DNA of 64,000 nt from Amphiduros pacificus (Eukaryota; Annelida; Polychaeta; Phyllodocida; Hesionidae), in assembly GCA_949316495.1 (NCBI GenBank), contig OX439004.1, positions 45,556,447 to 45,620,446 of the forward strand, read 5' to 3'. Position numbers and translations under genes: made by a program. Below the pieces are notes generated by a model. That model saw only the letters and a program-made list of their open reading frames with translations. It had not been told where the DNA came from and ran no database searches. Positions 37,050 through 49,192 of the stretch are shown one piece after another (the first letter of the stretch is position 1; each line of letters opens with the position of its first letter).

Positions 37050-40000
37050 ATAGAGCTAGAGTCATCTACTGAAACACCAGGGCTGTCATAAAGAGAACGT
37101 GTTGAAAGCTTCCAATCATTGAAGATGTTAGGGTGACCCCGGGAGGTACAGTGACGGATCCCCGCGGAACTGCAAGCCTCATAACCAATAGAGTGGAATA
37201 CGGGCCTCAAGTTCATGAGCATCGCATGAGCTTTCTGCTTTGTCCATAAAGGCTGTGTGGTTTGTGATGAGTTTAATTTGAACAAATTACACATACTGAG
37301 ATCACTGAGCGGGTGGTGCACATCAGTATAACTTTGTGAGCTTGGCAGCTTCGTTTCATATGACCAGAATATATCATTATACACACAATTATAGATATGG
37401 TTTGCACGGCATTTTAAATAAGCTGTAGAAGTGCGACTGGCACTCCCTATATGATATGTAACCAAGCCGGAATTTAATTAAATCCCAATTGTCATAACAT
37501 CCCAGTCTTGGCATCCTCTTAATTTCATATTTTCCAGAAAGAACTCAATCCGATACCCACGTCTGAAAACATCTTGTCTTAATTGCATTTCAAAGATATT
37601 TAAGCACACATACAAGTACATAAACATATCAAATTGCCCATGGATCGTGTTCCAAAGATAATTGCCTCAGGAATCTCATACATATTGATATAGGTGGGGA
37701 AGCAGAAATGTATATCATTTATTTGTGGCAACAAAGATATTAATATCAACGGGACAAAAATGCAAGTTTGATATTTCAATTTTGGAATAAGAAATTTACA
37801 TATAAAATAAAGTTTTTTCTAGATATGATGTTCTGAAAAACGAGGCCTAGACCACCCACGTGACCAGGGAGCAACCATTGTATCTAAAAACAGTGGGAAG
37901 AGCGTTCATTGTTGGTCGCTGTGTATTTGTGCTATCTCTCTATGAACTTGCTGGAGCAGAAAATAGGCAATGCAAAGCTGTGGAAGATGGCAAAACAAAC
38001 GTGAAAGCGGCAGTGATAAGGAAACAGAGAGAGGCCAGAATAAGGTGAAAGCAAAATACCTAGTAATCGATTGGAAAATCGATTTTGCATATTTAGATCT
38101 GTGGTGAATGTTTTGGCCTATTTGTTGGAGGAATACAGCAAGAAACGGAATCACCACAAGTCTACCTCTTTTCGTTTGAACTGCTTGTACTCTGAACCAA
38201 GACTTATATGTGCAAAACACGTTCAATCTCAGGAACCAAGAAAGCAAGTCCGTACTATGTTTATCTGCTTCACAAAGTTTATTAAGGGTAAGAGTGTATA
38301 GATGGAAATCGGTGCATTCTGAATTAGCAACCATATTGATTTGATAATTAGAGTTGAATGCATAATACATATATATATATATATATTCCAATGTTGAATG
38401 CACATTTTTGTTAACCTTAGTCTGGATACATTTTCTTGACTGAAAACTGATAACGTTATGGGGAAGAATATATTTTTTGAGTTGTTTTGTTCAGAATGCT
38501 ATATACATGAAATATAAGGAAGATTAATTCAAGATATTTATTCAAACTTTCCAAATATGTATGAAAGTCTAGGCCACATAAGTATATGTTACTCTGATCA
38601 CCTACATTATATAGTAATTAAGTTATCTTGTTGTCTGGAATCAGTCTTACACAAACGTTAACTTTACCTCTCTTATTAATCTATATTATCTTAATATCTC
38701 AGGTGCTCTGTGTAATTTAGGTTACTTTGACCACAGGCACTGTATATGATCAAGGTCACTCAATCGCAAGAACTCTTTAAATGCATTATTCTGCTCACAT
38801 GAGCTGCTTTATCATTAAAATCGTTAAAAAAAATATTCCAGTTGACATAGCTGGCAAGCCTATTCAGGCAAGTCACGATCCTCTTTCAAAATATCAAAGG
38901 TTCATAAAACAGGCACAAGTAGAATCTTTATTGCTTCAGCAATTGTTTTAATTAAAATACTTGGTTATATGTATGTTGGGGGGGGGGTTGAATCATGCAA
39001 TAGGAAATAGAATGGAGATGTAAAAAGCTTTGGCATACCATTTGATGCAATACAGTTCAAATATTCATGTGTAATCAGACAAAATGTTACCACATCATAG
39101 CACAAAGTAATTGGGCTCAAAATTAGTATGTCATGACAAGTCAATTAGAGTCAAAGCAACCACGCAAGCGTGTGCCTGTATTCTAGACGCCATGTTGTGA
39201 ACCAATGTAGGGCTTAGTATGTAATTTAAGTCTACTTCACAAAAATATTTTTTTATCCAAATATCATGAATATTCAAATGAAAAGTATGTTTAATTTCTG
39301 TGAAACATCAAGAAATAAGTGAGGTTTTCATGTTTTCTTTACAACCTAGGGCTACATGTATAATACCCTGCAGAGCAGGTAGAGTATGTTGACTTCCTGT
39401 ACAAGGTATATCTTAAGTATTGAAAATGTTGTCTGAATTTTCCAAAACAAAAAAAAGTTCTGCATGCAATCCACATCGACATTTTGATATTTTTGGGGAG
39501 GGAATAAGAACGTATTTTTGGTTTGACACAATAATTACTCTTCAAAACTTTCCCGCCGTTGATTTCCGAATTTTGCCATATTACAGTTTCAGACCCGTCT
39601 TTTCCCGAGCTTCGTGCGTCGCCCTCTTGTTTGATCTTTGGCCGTTTCATGGCATGCTATGGTTTAGTTCAGGCAGAGCGGTCTGCATGGCCAATGTGTA
39701 AAAAAGCGCGTATTAACATGTGTCACATGCAATTGGTTGAGGTTAGGCATCAAAAGCTAAAGTGGCTGCTACATTTGGGCCAAATGGGCTATAGCTGTCT
39801 AGAAAGTGAATGGACTGGAAAAAATGATTCATTTGCTATTTGTTGGGTCTGATGCCCAACCAAATGCAGCCTCAGATGGGCATATGTTTTCAATTTGGGA
39901 AGACTGCCACATTATTTTTTCATAGCAATCAAGCTGATTTTTATCTGTGTATGATATTCTCCAAAGTATAAGCATCCACAGTTAATCCATCAAAGCGAAT

Positions 40001-40430
40001 GGTGCTTACATACCACAAGATGGATTGGCCTGTGTCACACAAGGGACCTATTGATCATCAGTAAAGGTGACCATGCCAAGTGAGTCTGTACAATCGCTTA
40101 TTTCTCGATCTGCTTTAGGGCTCACGATAAAACACTAAAGTTAAGTGTGCAATTTAGATATCATACAACATGTCTTACATTTAATTCAGACTCTCATTGA
40201 AGGTAAGAGATATAGATTAGAGTTGGTGTCCACACAGTTAAGAGAAGGCTTTCGTAATTGGTGTCTCGGGTCTCCCATGTTGAGAATGATAACATGCCAT
40301 TTACTGCCACTGCCTTGTCAAGTGTATTAAGCCCACTCGGCTCATATTTCCACAATTAAATCTGAGATGAGAAGAAATGGACTTTGATATTATCACATGC
40401 CATTCTATCCTCAACCCTCTGGACAGTTGA
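37050..40430. other. gene desert
   Basis: No coding exon recognised. A short (TA)n lies at about 38366-38387 and a G10 run at about 38978-38987. 39540-39850 is GC-richer and open on the plus strand but matches nothing known. Confidence 0.35.
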
Positions 40431-40434
40431 AGGG

Positions 40435-40456
40435 GTCACGTGACCATGACGTCATG
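40435..40456. promoter_or_regulatory. adjacent E-box and CRE palindromes
   Basis: GTCACGTGAC (40435-40444) directly abuts CATGACGTCATG (40445-40456). These are full palindromic cores for bHLH-ZIP (CACGTG) and CREB/ATF (TGACGTCA) factors. They lie about 110 bp before the ATG at 40553, which opens a candidate signal-peptide exon, so they may mark a promoter. Confidence 0.45.
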
Positions 40457-40552
40457 TGACCCATCCAATGCATCAAGATGTCTCATGTGATCAGTCATCA
40501 GTCTTCATTTTGCATTTCTCCGCCGAGCAATCAAATAACCCCGCCATCTTAT

Positions 40553-40619
40553 ATGACATCCACATCCGGTGTATATTGTGGTTGGATATTACTTTTTTTG
40601 ACCAAGCCTGATACTAATT
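40553..40619 (+). CDS. alternative candidate first exon of the SUEL-lectin receptor
   Basis: ATG opens 22 codons, MTSTSGVYCGWILLFLTKPD then TN, ending at a phase-1 donor (AATT/GTAAGC). It would splice in frame to the lectin exon at 43834 across 3.2 kb. The hydrophobic core is short and the start context is poor (T at -3). An in-frame ATG at 40478 adds 25 residues. The nearby E-box/CRE pair supports a promoter. It is weaker as a signal peptide than 17346-17418, but both could be used as alternative starts. Confidence 0.25.
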
Positions 40620-40859
40620 GTAAGCGTGGTGCATTTTATGGCCTGTTTAGTAGAGTATTAGAAACTAATTCAAGATCGAGAAAGAGAAATGAGGTTGCGC
40701 CAAAAAAACCGATTGGGGCATTGTTGCCTCGGGGAGAATTATTTGTCATCTTTGTTTTGAGTGTTGGGGAATTGTATTGTATGACCAGGCGCCTTGTGAT
40801 CAAACATTACAGATTTATAATACAGGACTGGATTACTTATTGGCCATCGTAAATGATGA

Positions 40860-41160
40860 ACAAATATGCCTAAGTGACATGAGTTAGGCTAAATGACAGA
40901 TTGGCAGCGCGCTGATTAGCCCGGCCCTTAGTCCTGTATGAGATAATCAGATTATCATGTAATATCATAGCTCCATTATGGCCAGCTTCAGATGGATGAC
41001 ATGTCCGCCCAACCTCTCATTAATCTCCGCTCCTGGTCTCCACTGCGCATGCACATATGCAAATGAGGCCCGGCAGCCATATTAGACAGCACCTTTATAT
41101 TGGCGAGATTTCCTGGGCCTATTAACGCTCAGCTCAGTGGGATGTCTGAGAGAACAAAAT
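40860..41160. promoter_or_regulatory. possible enhancer or promoter islet
   Basis: A dense set of known factor cores: CTGATTAG, GATAATCAGATTATC (a palindrome), TCATTAATC, TGCGCATGC (NRF1-like) and ATATGCAAATGAG (octamer, POU-type). Base composition is richer than the flanks. It lies 2.7-3 kb upstream of the lectin exon. Motif-based inference only. Confidence 0.35.
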
Positions 41161-43000
41161 GTCCAATATCTCAAAAAAGGTGAACAACCACAAGAAGGAA
41201 GGCGATAGACTCTGTAAGCAACTGTTATAATGAATTAATAATAAATATATTAAATGCCGCTATAGACACTTTCAAATCATTTGAAGACCAGCTTAACTGT
41301 TAAAAAAAACATCACTTGTATGAACGCCATGAGCAGACCTTATTTCCTACAGCGCTATAAAAATATTTTGTTATAATTACAATTATTAAGATATTTTTCA
41401 TATATTCATGTGGTATTTTAAACTTTTTGCAGCGATACTTATCAAATCATTATTCCCAGATTTATTCATAGTGTTCATAATATCATAAGTTTGTTTAAAA
41501 AAACAGTTAATTTGTTTCATGTGAAAAAAGTTCCCCACAAATACATATCTTCATATTTCTTTCTTTCTCTATATCATAACTAAAGTGGTCATTTTATGTT
41601 TACCACGTGATTTAAACGGCAAGCAAGGGTCTCACATATCACTGCAGTTCTGTTCTGATGTCTGCTAAAATAGGATGGATAGGAAATTGTAGTGTCATAT
41701 ATGTATCCTTTTTAAAAACTCAGATAGGGTTTAACCGTGTGTGGAGTGTCAGCTTGTCATTGTAGTGAGCATGATAGATGAGGTCATAGGCATAAATCGG
41801 AAGGCCTCATTGCTATGTCAAACCAGGTTATATTTTCCCAGCAATATTGTATACATAGAATTCACACGAGAGCTTCACATAGACTAAAAATAAAGTGCTC
41901 TCATCGTGCAAATACGCATGTGCCTCGAAAAATTTACATTTAACATGTCAGTTGATCACTCTTCATGACAGGTAGACCTGTTTCTATTCTCTATGAATGA
42001 ATATCTTGCTTAGCTTTGCAGCTACTTCGCTGAGACGATCTATGTGTCTACTTATTTCTAAGACTTGGCTGTCTTTATTATAGACATTTAGTCATAAGCC
42101 GGAAAGTTTTGTCTTTTTCCATATTTTGAATGCAGCATCTGATTGTTGTTTTCCGACATATCACAGATGGATTTAATACAAGCTGTATGCTGCCGATATA
42201 TTCATTCTATACTTTCCTAGACAAAATTAGCCAAAACATTTTAAATGTTATCAATAATTCTTTTGATACTACAATTTTAAACTTCCATTTAACAAATTAA
42301 GCTGTCAAAACTAATGGATGATTACAGGCATTGTGGGAAAGAAAAATAGAATCTTTGAGAGGAAAAAGTTGAGGGATGCAAATAGTCGTTTTTACAAAAG
42401 ACTTGCTAGAATCAACGTTGACAAGTCAAAAATAACCAAAACGCAGCTAATAGCAATTGGAAAGTGACATGTAATCTGCAATATGATATGATGACAATAT
42501 TTTCTGACACCATAAGCGTTTCATGTTTTTTGTTCAATCTTTGCGATCCCTTCTGAGACCCATAGTATTTGTCTTGTCATCTCGTCTAGGCGAGAGTTGA
42601 ACGAGAGTTACAGCGAGAGTTTTCATTGAAGCTTCTGGTTGCCTCGCTTTGATCTAACCAATGGGTATCGTTAGAGAGCTGTCAATCATTTCCGTGAAAC
42701 ACGTGCACATAGAAGTACCCGTATAACAATAATGGAGATGCAAGTGATGAAAAAGCCTTGTGGCGCTTGATTAGCTACGGAATATGAACGCTGTGATTAC
42801 GATGAGGGATCGAAGAAGGAGGCCACTGCTGAGATGGGAGGAACCTCCACAAAAACACATTTTTTGTAAAGGACTAGGTTATTTCCCTAAAATTGAAAAA
42901 TAATATCCAAAGCAAGCAAAAAAGTGTGAGTGTTGAGGATCAGATATTAATTACAGGAATAATGAGGATAAACCAATATTTCTTACTTGTCCCGGAGAAT
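41161..43000. other. AT-rich stretch upstream of the lectin exon
   Basis: No convincing signal-peptide exon or other gene was found here. Confidence 0.4.
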
Positions 43001-43049
43001 TGAGCAGTGACCTTGATTTACAGTTTTTTTGCTGAACGTTGTTGCCGAT

Positions 43050-43215
43050 TATTTGTGGGTGCATCCCTCTTTAATCAGCCGCTGCGGGGTGGGCTAGGCT
43101 TCTGATTAATATCTCGCCCTCCCCGAGATTAGCTTAATTGTGATAATCAGGCAGACTCCCATCTAGAATGCTGCCATCAAGCTTTACGGACCAATTAGCC
43201 CCCGCCGCCTTACCT
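43050..43215. promoter_or_regulatory. TAATC/GATTA-rich element
   Basis: Within about 150 bp there are TTTAATCAGC, TCTGATTAATATC, GAGATTAGCTTAATTG, GATAATCAGG and CCAATTAG. This is a cluster of homeodomain cores of the Otx/Pitx (K50) and Antp types, in DNA that is GC-richer than its surroundings. It lies about 0.7 kb upstream of the lectin exon. Confidence 0.35.
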
Positions 43216-43833
43216 ATCAAATCCCAATACAGATTTAACAAGGTTGATGTTTTCTTTAAAATGTGAAATCCGCATGACATGCTATAAAGATGTAGACTTT
43301 AATCAATCGTAAACTTAATTAACCTCTTTGCGTGACAACGATGAATTTTGCTTGATAGACAGTTCAATGTGAACCCTTTATACTGTTCATCCTGATAAGC
43401 TAACATGGTTTTATCTGCTGATTATTAGGGGAGTGAGATAAGATAAGATATCAGAGACATTCTGACCTGATAGGTTCAACCTTGAAAAGTTGTTCCGTAC
43501 AGACGCACGTAGCCTGCGTAGCAGCTCTGTGACGCCACCTAGTGTTATATTTTCCACAATGTTTCCATACAGGGTTTCTCACCAAACTGATATCTTGCAG
43601 ATCTCACCTGAGTCATTTCCATAATATAGGAACATACGGAAAGAAAAAAAATGATATTTGATATCCAAGCTATGGAACTTCATTTAACTCGCATTCGCGC
43701 ACTTCGAGTCCAAAATTCGAGTCCAAAATTTACTGAGAAAATACAAAAAATATAATATTTTTTGACATTCAATGTGTGAATTCTCTCTGATATTCAACGC
43801 ATTAACATCTTAATTACGTTATTGACATTTCAG

Positions 43834-46800
43834 CGCCGCGTGAGTATTGTGAGGCGGAGACGTTCCGTGCCAAGTGTAACTCGGATGAGGTGGTTGTCAT
43901 GGAGTTAGCCGAGTACGGGCGGATGGACGTCGGGCGTTGCGTCATCAAGGATTACGGTTACGTGGGGTGCAAAGCTGACGTCATGGAACACATGGACAAC
44001 AAGTGTTCAGGAAGAAGAGGCTGTGAGATCCGTATCCCGGACACCACACTGGACAGGGCCAATCCCTGTCCTAAGGACTTTAAAACTTACTTAAAAGCTG
44101 GATATAAGTGTAAAGCAGGTAAAACAATTGATTCTTATTGTGGTCGTTTGCCTTGGAGCTGTCTAGATTAAATCGTGGGCCTTATTTTAATATCCCAACT
44201 TTGTAGGCCAGTTATCATTTTCACTGAAGTTTTATACATTACAGAAATAATATCGTCATAGATATTTACAATGCATATATAGATATGTACTTCATCATCA
44301 AACATTCCGAGCCCTTTTTGCCATTTTTAACATTTCAACACAAATCGAGGTAATAAAATCAATATGTGACTACGTTAACTGAACTTTAAGACCAAAAATG
44401 AAAGGTATGACATTGAATTGAATTAATTAAAGACAGTTACTTGATAAGAGAAATGTTTCACTATTATTTTGCAGTTCACAACCCAGCTTGCCGTCCATGC
44501 CGTAACGTGACTGACGTCATAGCTGAGTCACCAGAGGGCGTTCTAGCCAGTATTATGACGGAGGAGAGTAACTGCGGGAGTGTCAACTGTCCATACCTCC
44601 TGCGTGCCAAGGCTGGCCAGAGGTTTAATATCACTCTCATGGACTTTGCTTTATCCACAAAAAGGAGAAGCACAGTGATAAGTGTCCAAATGGGATTACC
44701 CGAGTTTTGCTACAGATATGCAACGATACGCGAGAAAACGCGAGAGAAGGACACGATAGTTTGTGGTGGCACGGAGAGAGACAGGCATGTCTACCTCTCA
44801 GACTCTCATCTATTAGAGATACAAATGGCGTCCGGCAAACATGGTGGAGCTTTTGGCCACTTCCTGCTTAAGTACGAGGGTAAGTCATTGTTTTAGATAC
44901 ATAATGAAACAACATAGCTTTATGCAGTACTAAAAGTTCTCAAACTAAATCTTCTTTTGAAACCATTACACTATCCCCGTCAGATATGGACACTTTTTGT
45001 GTTAGAATCTCTGTATAATATCGTTTATTAATATTCTTAATCTTTTGGGTGCATTTTGATTAATACAAACCTAGGGAACTTCAATACAAGTTTTGAAACG
45101 AATCTACCATCAGCCAATCATTGCCCCGTAATATATTTATAAATGAGGTCTATTCCTACCTGTGTTATATGTGTTGCAGTGCTTGGTTGTGCGGACTACG
45201 AGCGTCCCGGGAACACGTGGGTGAAGCGAGAGGGAGACCAGATGACTCTGGGCTGTGTATCCACCGGTCAGGTCTGGACGCTCCACTGTGAACACAAGCA
45301 GTGGGTGGGAGACATAGATGAGTGTCCCCCAGGTGTGTTAACTATTCCATTTATTATTCTATTAAAGATGACACACATGATAATATAATAAGTATTGGAG
45401 AATGGCTTTATTCCATAAAGCATTTCAGTAAATCACGCATTAATAAATATCAAATCATACACAGAATCACATACAGAATCACATACAGAATCACACACAG
45501 AATCACACACAGAATCACACACAGAATCACACACAGAATCACACACAGAATCACTCACAGAATCACACACTTATAATCTACCACACACACACATACACAC
45601 AAATGTGCCAGACATGCTAATACTCCTTCACAGTTGATAAGACTTCCTGCATGCTATGCGCAATACCAATTCTTCACATCCTTAAAACCCACTTGAGAAC
45701 AAATCTAAGCCATCATTAATAAGAGGTGAAGCTGACTCCATGTCATAAAGAGGCTTGGTGGTGCGAGTCGAATCCCAGGCTTTATACTCTGAAGAAATGA
45801 CAATTAAAAAAAACAATATATTGCTCACATTATGACAGACAATTTTAATCTACTTTTGATCACAGTGAAACTTAAATCTCAAAATTAATTTGCATAATGA
45901 CATTTACATGTCTGAAATAAAAGTAAGATGTATAATAATAAGTTCCAATATCATGAGAATTTATTGTGAAACTTGACGATGGTCCAGGACTGCGTCTAGG
46001 TACAGAACTACAAACACCAGGTGGCGGTTCTTACTTTTGAGTTACACCACAAGAACTCAAAGAATATTAACAATAGGAGGCGCCAGCTGTAAAGCCCATG
46101 GCTTCCATCCACCATTTTAAGAACCACACATCTTCCATTTTGATCTTTATTCAAATGATCAAAATAGTCAGTATGTAGCTCTTGGTGTATAATTTGTTAG
46201 ATGACACTATTGTACATTTTTGTACATGGGTTTGATGTTCAAAAATGCGATTCATCAAACCTATAAGATAAAAGGATCACATTCCCAATCACGCCTGTAA
46301 GTGATAAAAACAGCTCAATTATTAACCCTCCCTCACAAGCAGCTGAGGACAAAGGTCCATGAGCCCGATGTGTAGCCCTAACAATACGTAAAGCGCGCTA
46401 AAACACTTTCTTATGGAAAAAATGCTTTCTGAGATATCAATTAATTCTTTCTTAATAAAATGTTTTAATTATAATTAAGTAAATGTTTGAATTTGTGAAA
46501 CATATTGTTTCGCCATGAACAAGTGCAGGAATACTAACCAAATGTAAAGCAGATTGTCGAAGTTATTTGATAAAACATGTTGCTTGGGTGCTATATGAAA
46601 AGTGTTGTTTATGTGTATGATACAGGTGCCCCCGAGCCCAGTGGATCAGCCGACTCCAGCGTGGCCTCCTTGCCCCTTGGTAAGTATCACTATATGATGT
46701 GTTCTTCCATAAGAGAATATACATAGGGGTGAAACAATGTAGTAAAAAACATTAATGGGGTTTAAACAGTTGAATTGAGCATAGCGGTGGATGCATTCGC

Positions 46801-49192
46801 ACTTATTGCATTAGCGTTAAAATCATTAATGATAATGATTGTGAAAACACTAAAACATGGTGGCTCTAAGTAATTCTAAAATTAATTGCAACATCTTTAC
46901 GCCTAACATGTAATGATCCATCCATTCTGTGCATCCATTCTCAAACACTTTGTATATTTAGACCATTATCTTGATGTTTGATCCTGATGGTTGCAGGGAT
47001 TCTGGTTGCTATCATTTTGGCTATAGCCATGATAATCGGGGTGTTTATTCTCACTTGTGGATTAGTCTTCATCAAAAGGTAAGAGCCAATTATATTACTT
47101 GTGATTAATTAAGAAAAATACATATCATTAACAGTATTATTGCCAAAGACGTAAACACAATTGTTTTTTTTTTGACAATTTTTGTTTGAAATAATGTCAA
47201 ACAAATGTTGAGAACCATAACTCAAATACTATACTCTTATATTCTGTAGACATTTCGAGGCCTTATGGTCAGTCATGGGAAAGTTTAACCTGATTCTCCA
47301 CCTTAAAATTATCTGCTGTTTACCTATTTTTTGGTCATTACTGTTGGTTGAGGCTATAAACAATATAGACAAAAATATCCATGACTTTCTAACTTGTTAC
47401 ATGCAGACACAATTTATCTAGTTTGTTGGTTTCCAGTGTTCCAAACACCATAAATAATGTGCTTATGCTAGCAAAGAGGTTCTTTAATCATGACGTTATC
47501 CTTCGTGTCGTGTCATGTTCCTGGAAAGTTATTTGCTGACCAGCCATGGATTAACCAGTTATTACTCGGTTTGCCAGTGGAACTGTCAAATATTAATCGA
47601 TGTGTCAGTGAATATGCCAGTTATTGGACTATTTGGCAGTGAATATGCCAGTAATTACTCGATTTTCAGTGGATTTGACAGGTATATGTCGATTTCCCAA
47701 TGGATTTGCCAGTTATTAATCGACTAGTCAGTTAATTTGCCAGTTATTGGTCGACAGTGGGTTTATCATTTCCTGATTGCTCTATTGATTTGACGCCGAT
47801 TTGACTGAGTTAAAGCCCCTTGCTTCAATAAAGGGAACCCTTACAGCATAATAGTCAAGCCGCCGATTGAGTATTGCCAAAATCCTGGTTTTATATATGT
47901 TTCCATCCCATCCACATGATTATTAAGGTGCATACTATTATCACTTCTGTGAATAGTCGGGAATGTCCCAACAATTTGAATATAGCATTCATGCGATTTA
48001 TCTTTATATTATATTTTGATCATTAGTCTTAAGCGTATATCATTTCTATAAGATGATATCCCACCAGCAGTATGCTTATTTATCATTCTTGATATGCAAA
48101 TGATATCAATGTCTCAGTAACAAACAATTTGCCACAGAAATTACCTTTATTGTGTAATTGTATAAACTTCCTGGAATATACAAAAATGCTTTTTTTCCAA
48201 TGATATTCAATGTCACCATTTTCCCTTAACAAACAAAAATGTCATTTTCAAACCTTATTCACTGTGACCATTTCCCATTACCATTAAATATGTCCTTTTC
48301 CAAAGACATTCATATATGACTATTTCCTATGGATGTCATTTTCAAATCTTATTCACTGTAACCATTTCCCATAACAATTAAATATGTCCTTTTCCAAAGA
48401 CATTCATATCTGACTATTTCCCAGGACATATAAAATATATCATCTCTCTAATAGATGTCATGTTAGACGGTTGTGACTGAAATATCTGTTCATTTGAAAC
48501 ACCTTGGTTATTCTGACAAACTGTTTAATTTCAGGCGCAGAATGGCGGCAAGTGCTCCAGCTCAACCAGCCGCTGACAGCCAATCAGATGCCTACTACAA
48601 AGGTCATTATTCTCAATATTCCACTGCCTCCAGGGGGCGCCATATTAAGGAATATTCTACAACTAAGACCTCCGATTCCGGATGGTATGAGCCAGGGTTT
48701 ATGAATACAAGAGAAAATGATTATGGATATAACCATGCTACTATGGAGCTCAGACCGCTGCCTTCTTTACCGGATGTAAATGAGGCCACAAAAAATACAA
48801 TTGATCAAAATAATGTGTGTCCAAGTCAAGATTGTCAACACAGTTTTCACAATGGCCAGCATCTGTATTATGCTCCAAAAAATGCGAGAGGTGAAGAAGA
48901 ACTATTGGGACCTCATTATTTTGAGTTAGACCCGGAAGTAGACGACATAAATGATGGATCGTTTGTTGTGGATGGACGAAACGGAATGGATGTTCGCTAC
49001 ATGACCAGCCATCCACAGCACCCTTTAATACCCAGGCAAAAGTCGCCTGAGCAAGAAAATGCTGAAAACATTGGCAAAGAAGTTTGCAGTTTTTCCACTG
49101 GATCTAGTTGTCACGATTTGCCAGCCATGATTTCCCCGGCCAATAATAACCCGCCTCCCTATAAGGAGACAGGGACCTGCAGCTGGCCGTGA
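43834..49192 (+). CDS. single-pass receptor with SUEL lectin, CUB-like and sushi-like domains
   Basis: Six exons: 43834-44118, 44475-44879, 45180-45332, 46626-46679, 46997-47078 and 48535-49192. All have GT-AG borders; the first five acceptors are phase 1 and the last is phase 2. Exon 1 of the set is a SUEL/Gal-lectin domain with 8 cysteines (EYCEAETF, AEYGRMDVGRC, NKCSGRRGCEI, YLKAGYKC). The next is a CUB-like domain (GQRFNITLMDFAL, HFLLKYEG) with glycosylation sequons NVT and NIT. A 51-residue sushi-like module follows (MTLGC, WTLHCEHKQWVGDIDEC). An 18-residue linker leads to a helix (ILVAIILAIAMIIGVFILTC) and a KRRR stop-transfer. The roughly 220-residue tail has a proline motif (PLPSLPDV), many tyrosines and a C-terminal PPPY, a WW-domain ligand. 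It is likely a cell-surface glycan or ligand receptor. Domain order differs from EVA-1 proteins, which have two SUEL domains. A signal-peptide exon must lie upstream. The total would be 569 residues using 17346. Confidence 0.88.
45460..45572 (+). repeat. 12-bp minisatellite in receptor intron
   Basis: About 9 copies of AGAATCACACAC, the first ones as AGAATCACATAC. It lies in the intron after the sushi-like exon. Confidence 0.9.
45750..45800 (-). mobile_element. possible SINE B-box remnant
   Basis: On the minus strand GCCTGGGATTCGACTCGCAC has a B-box-like core. There is no clear A box, and it lies within a receptor intron. Confidence 0.25.
47530..47765 (+). repeat. degenerate minisatellite of about 33 bp in receptor intron
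   Basis: Around 6-7 diverged copies with recurring blocks GCCAGTTATT, CGATTT and CAGTGAATATG. Confidence 0.7.
48185..48440 (+). repeat. dimeric minisatellite (about 47 + 47 bp) in last receptor intron
   Basis: GTCATTTTCAAA blocks at 48241 and 48335 give a 94-bp period. Each period contains two related halves (TTCACTGTGACCATTTCCC and TTCATATATGACTATTTCC). It lies just upstream of the last exon. Confidence 0.8.
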
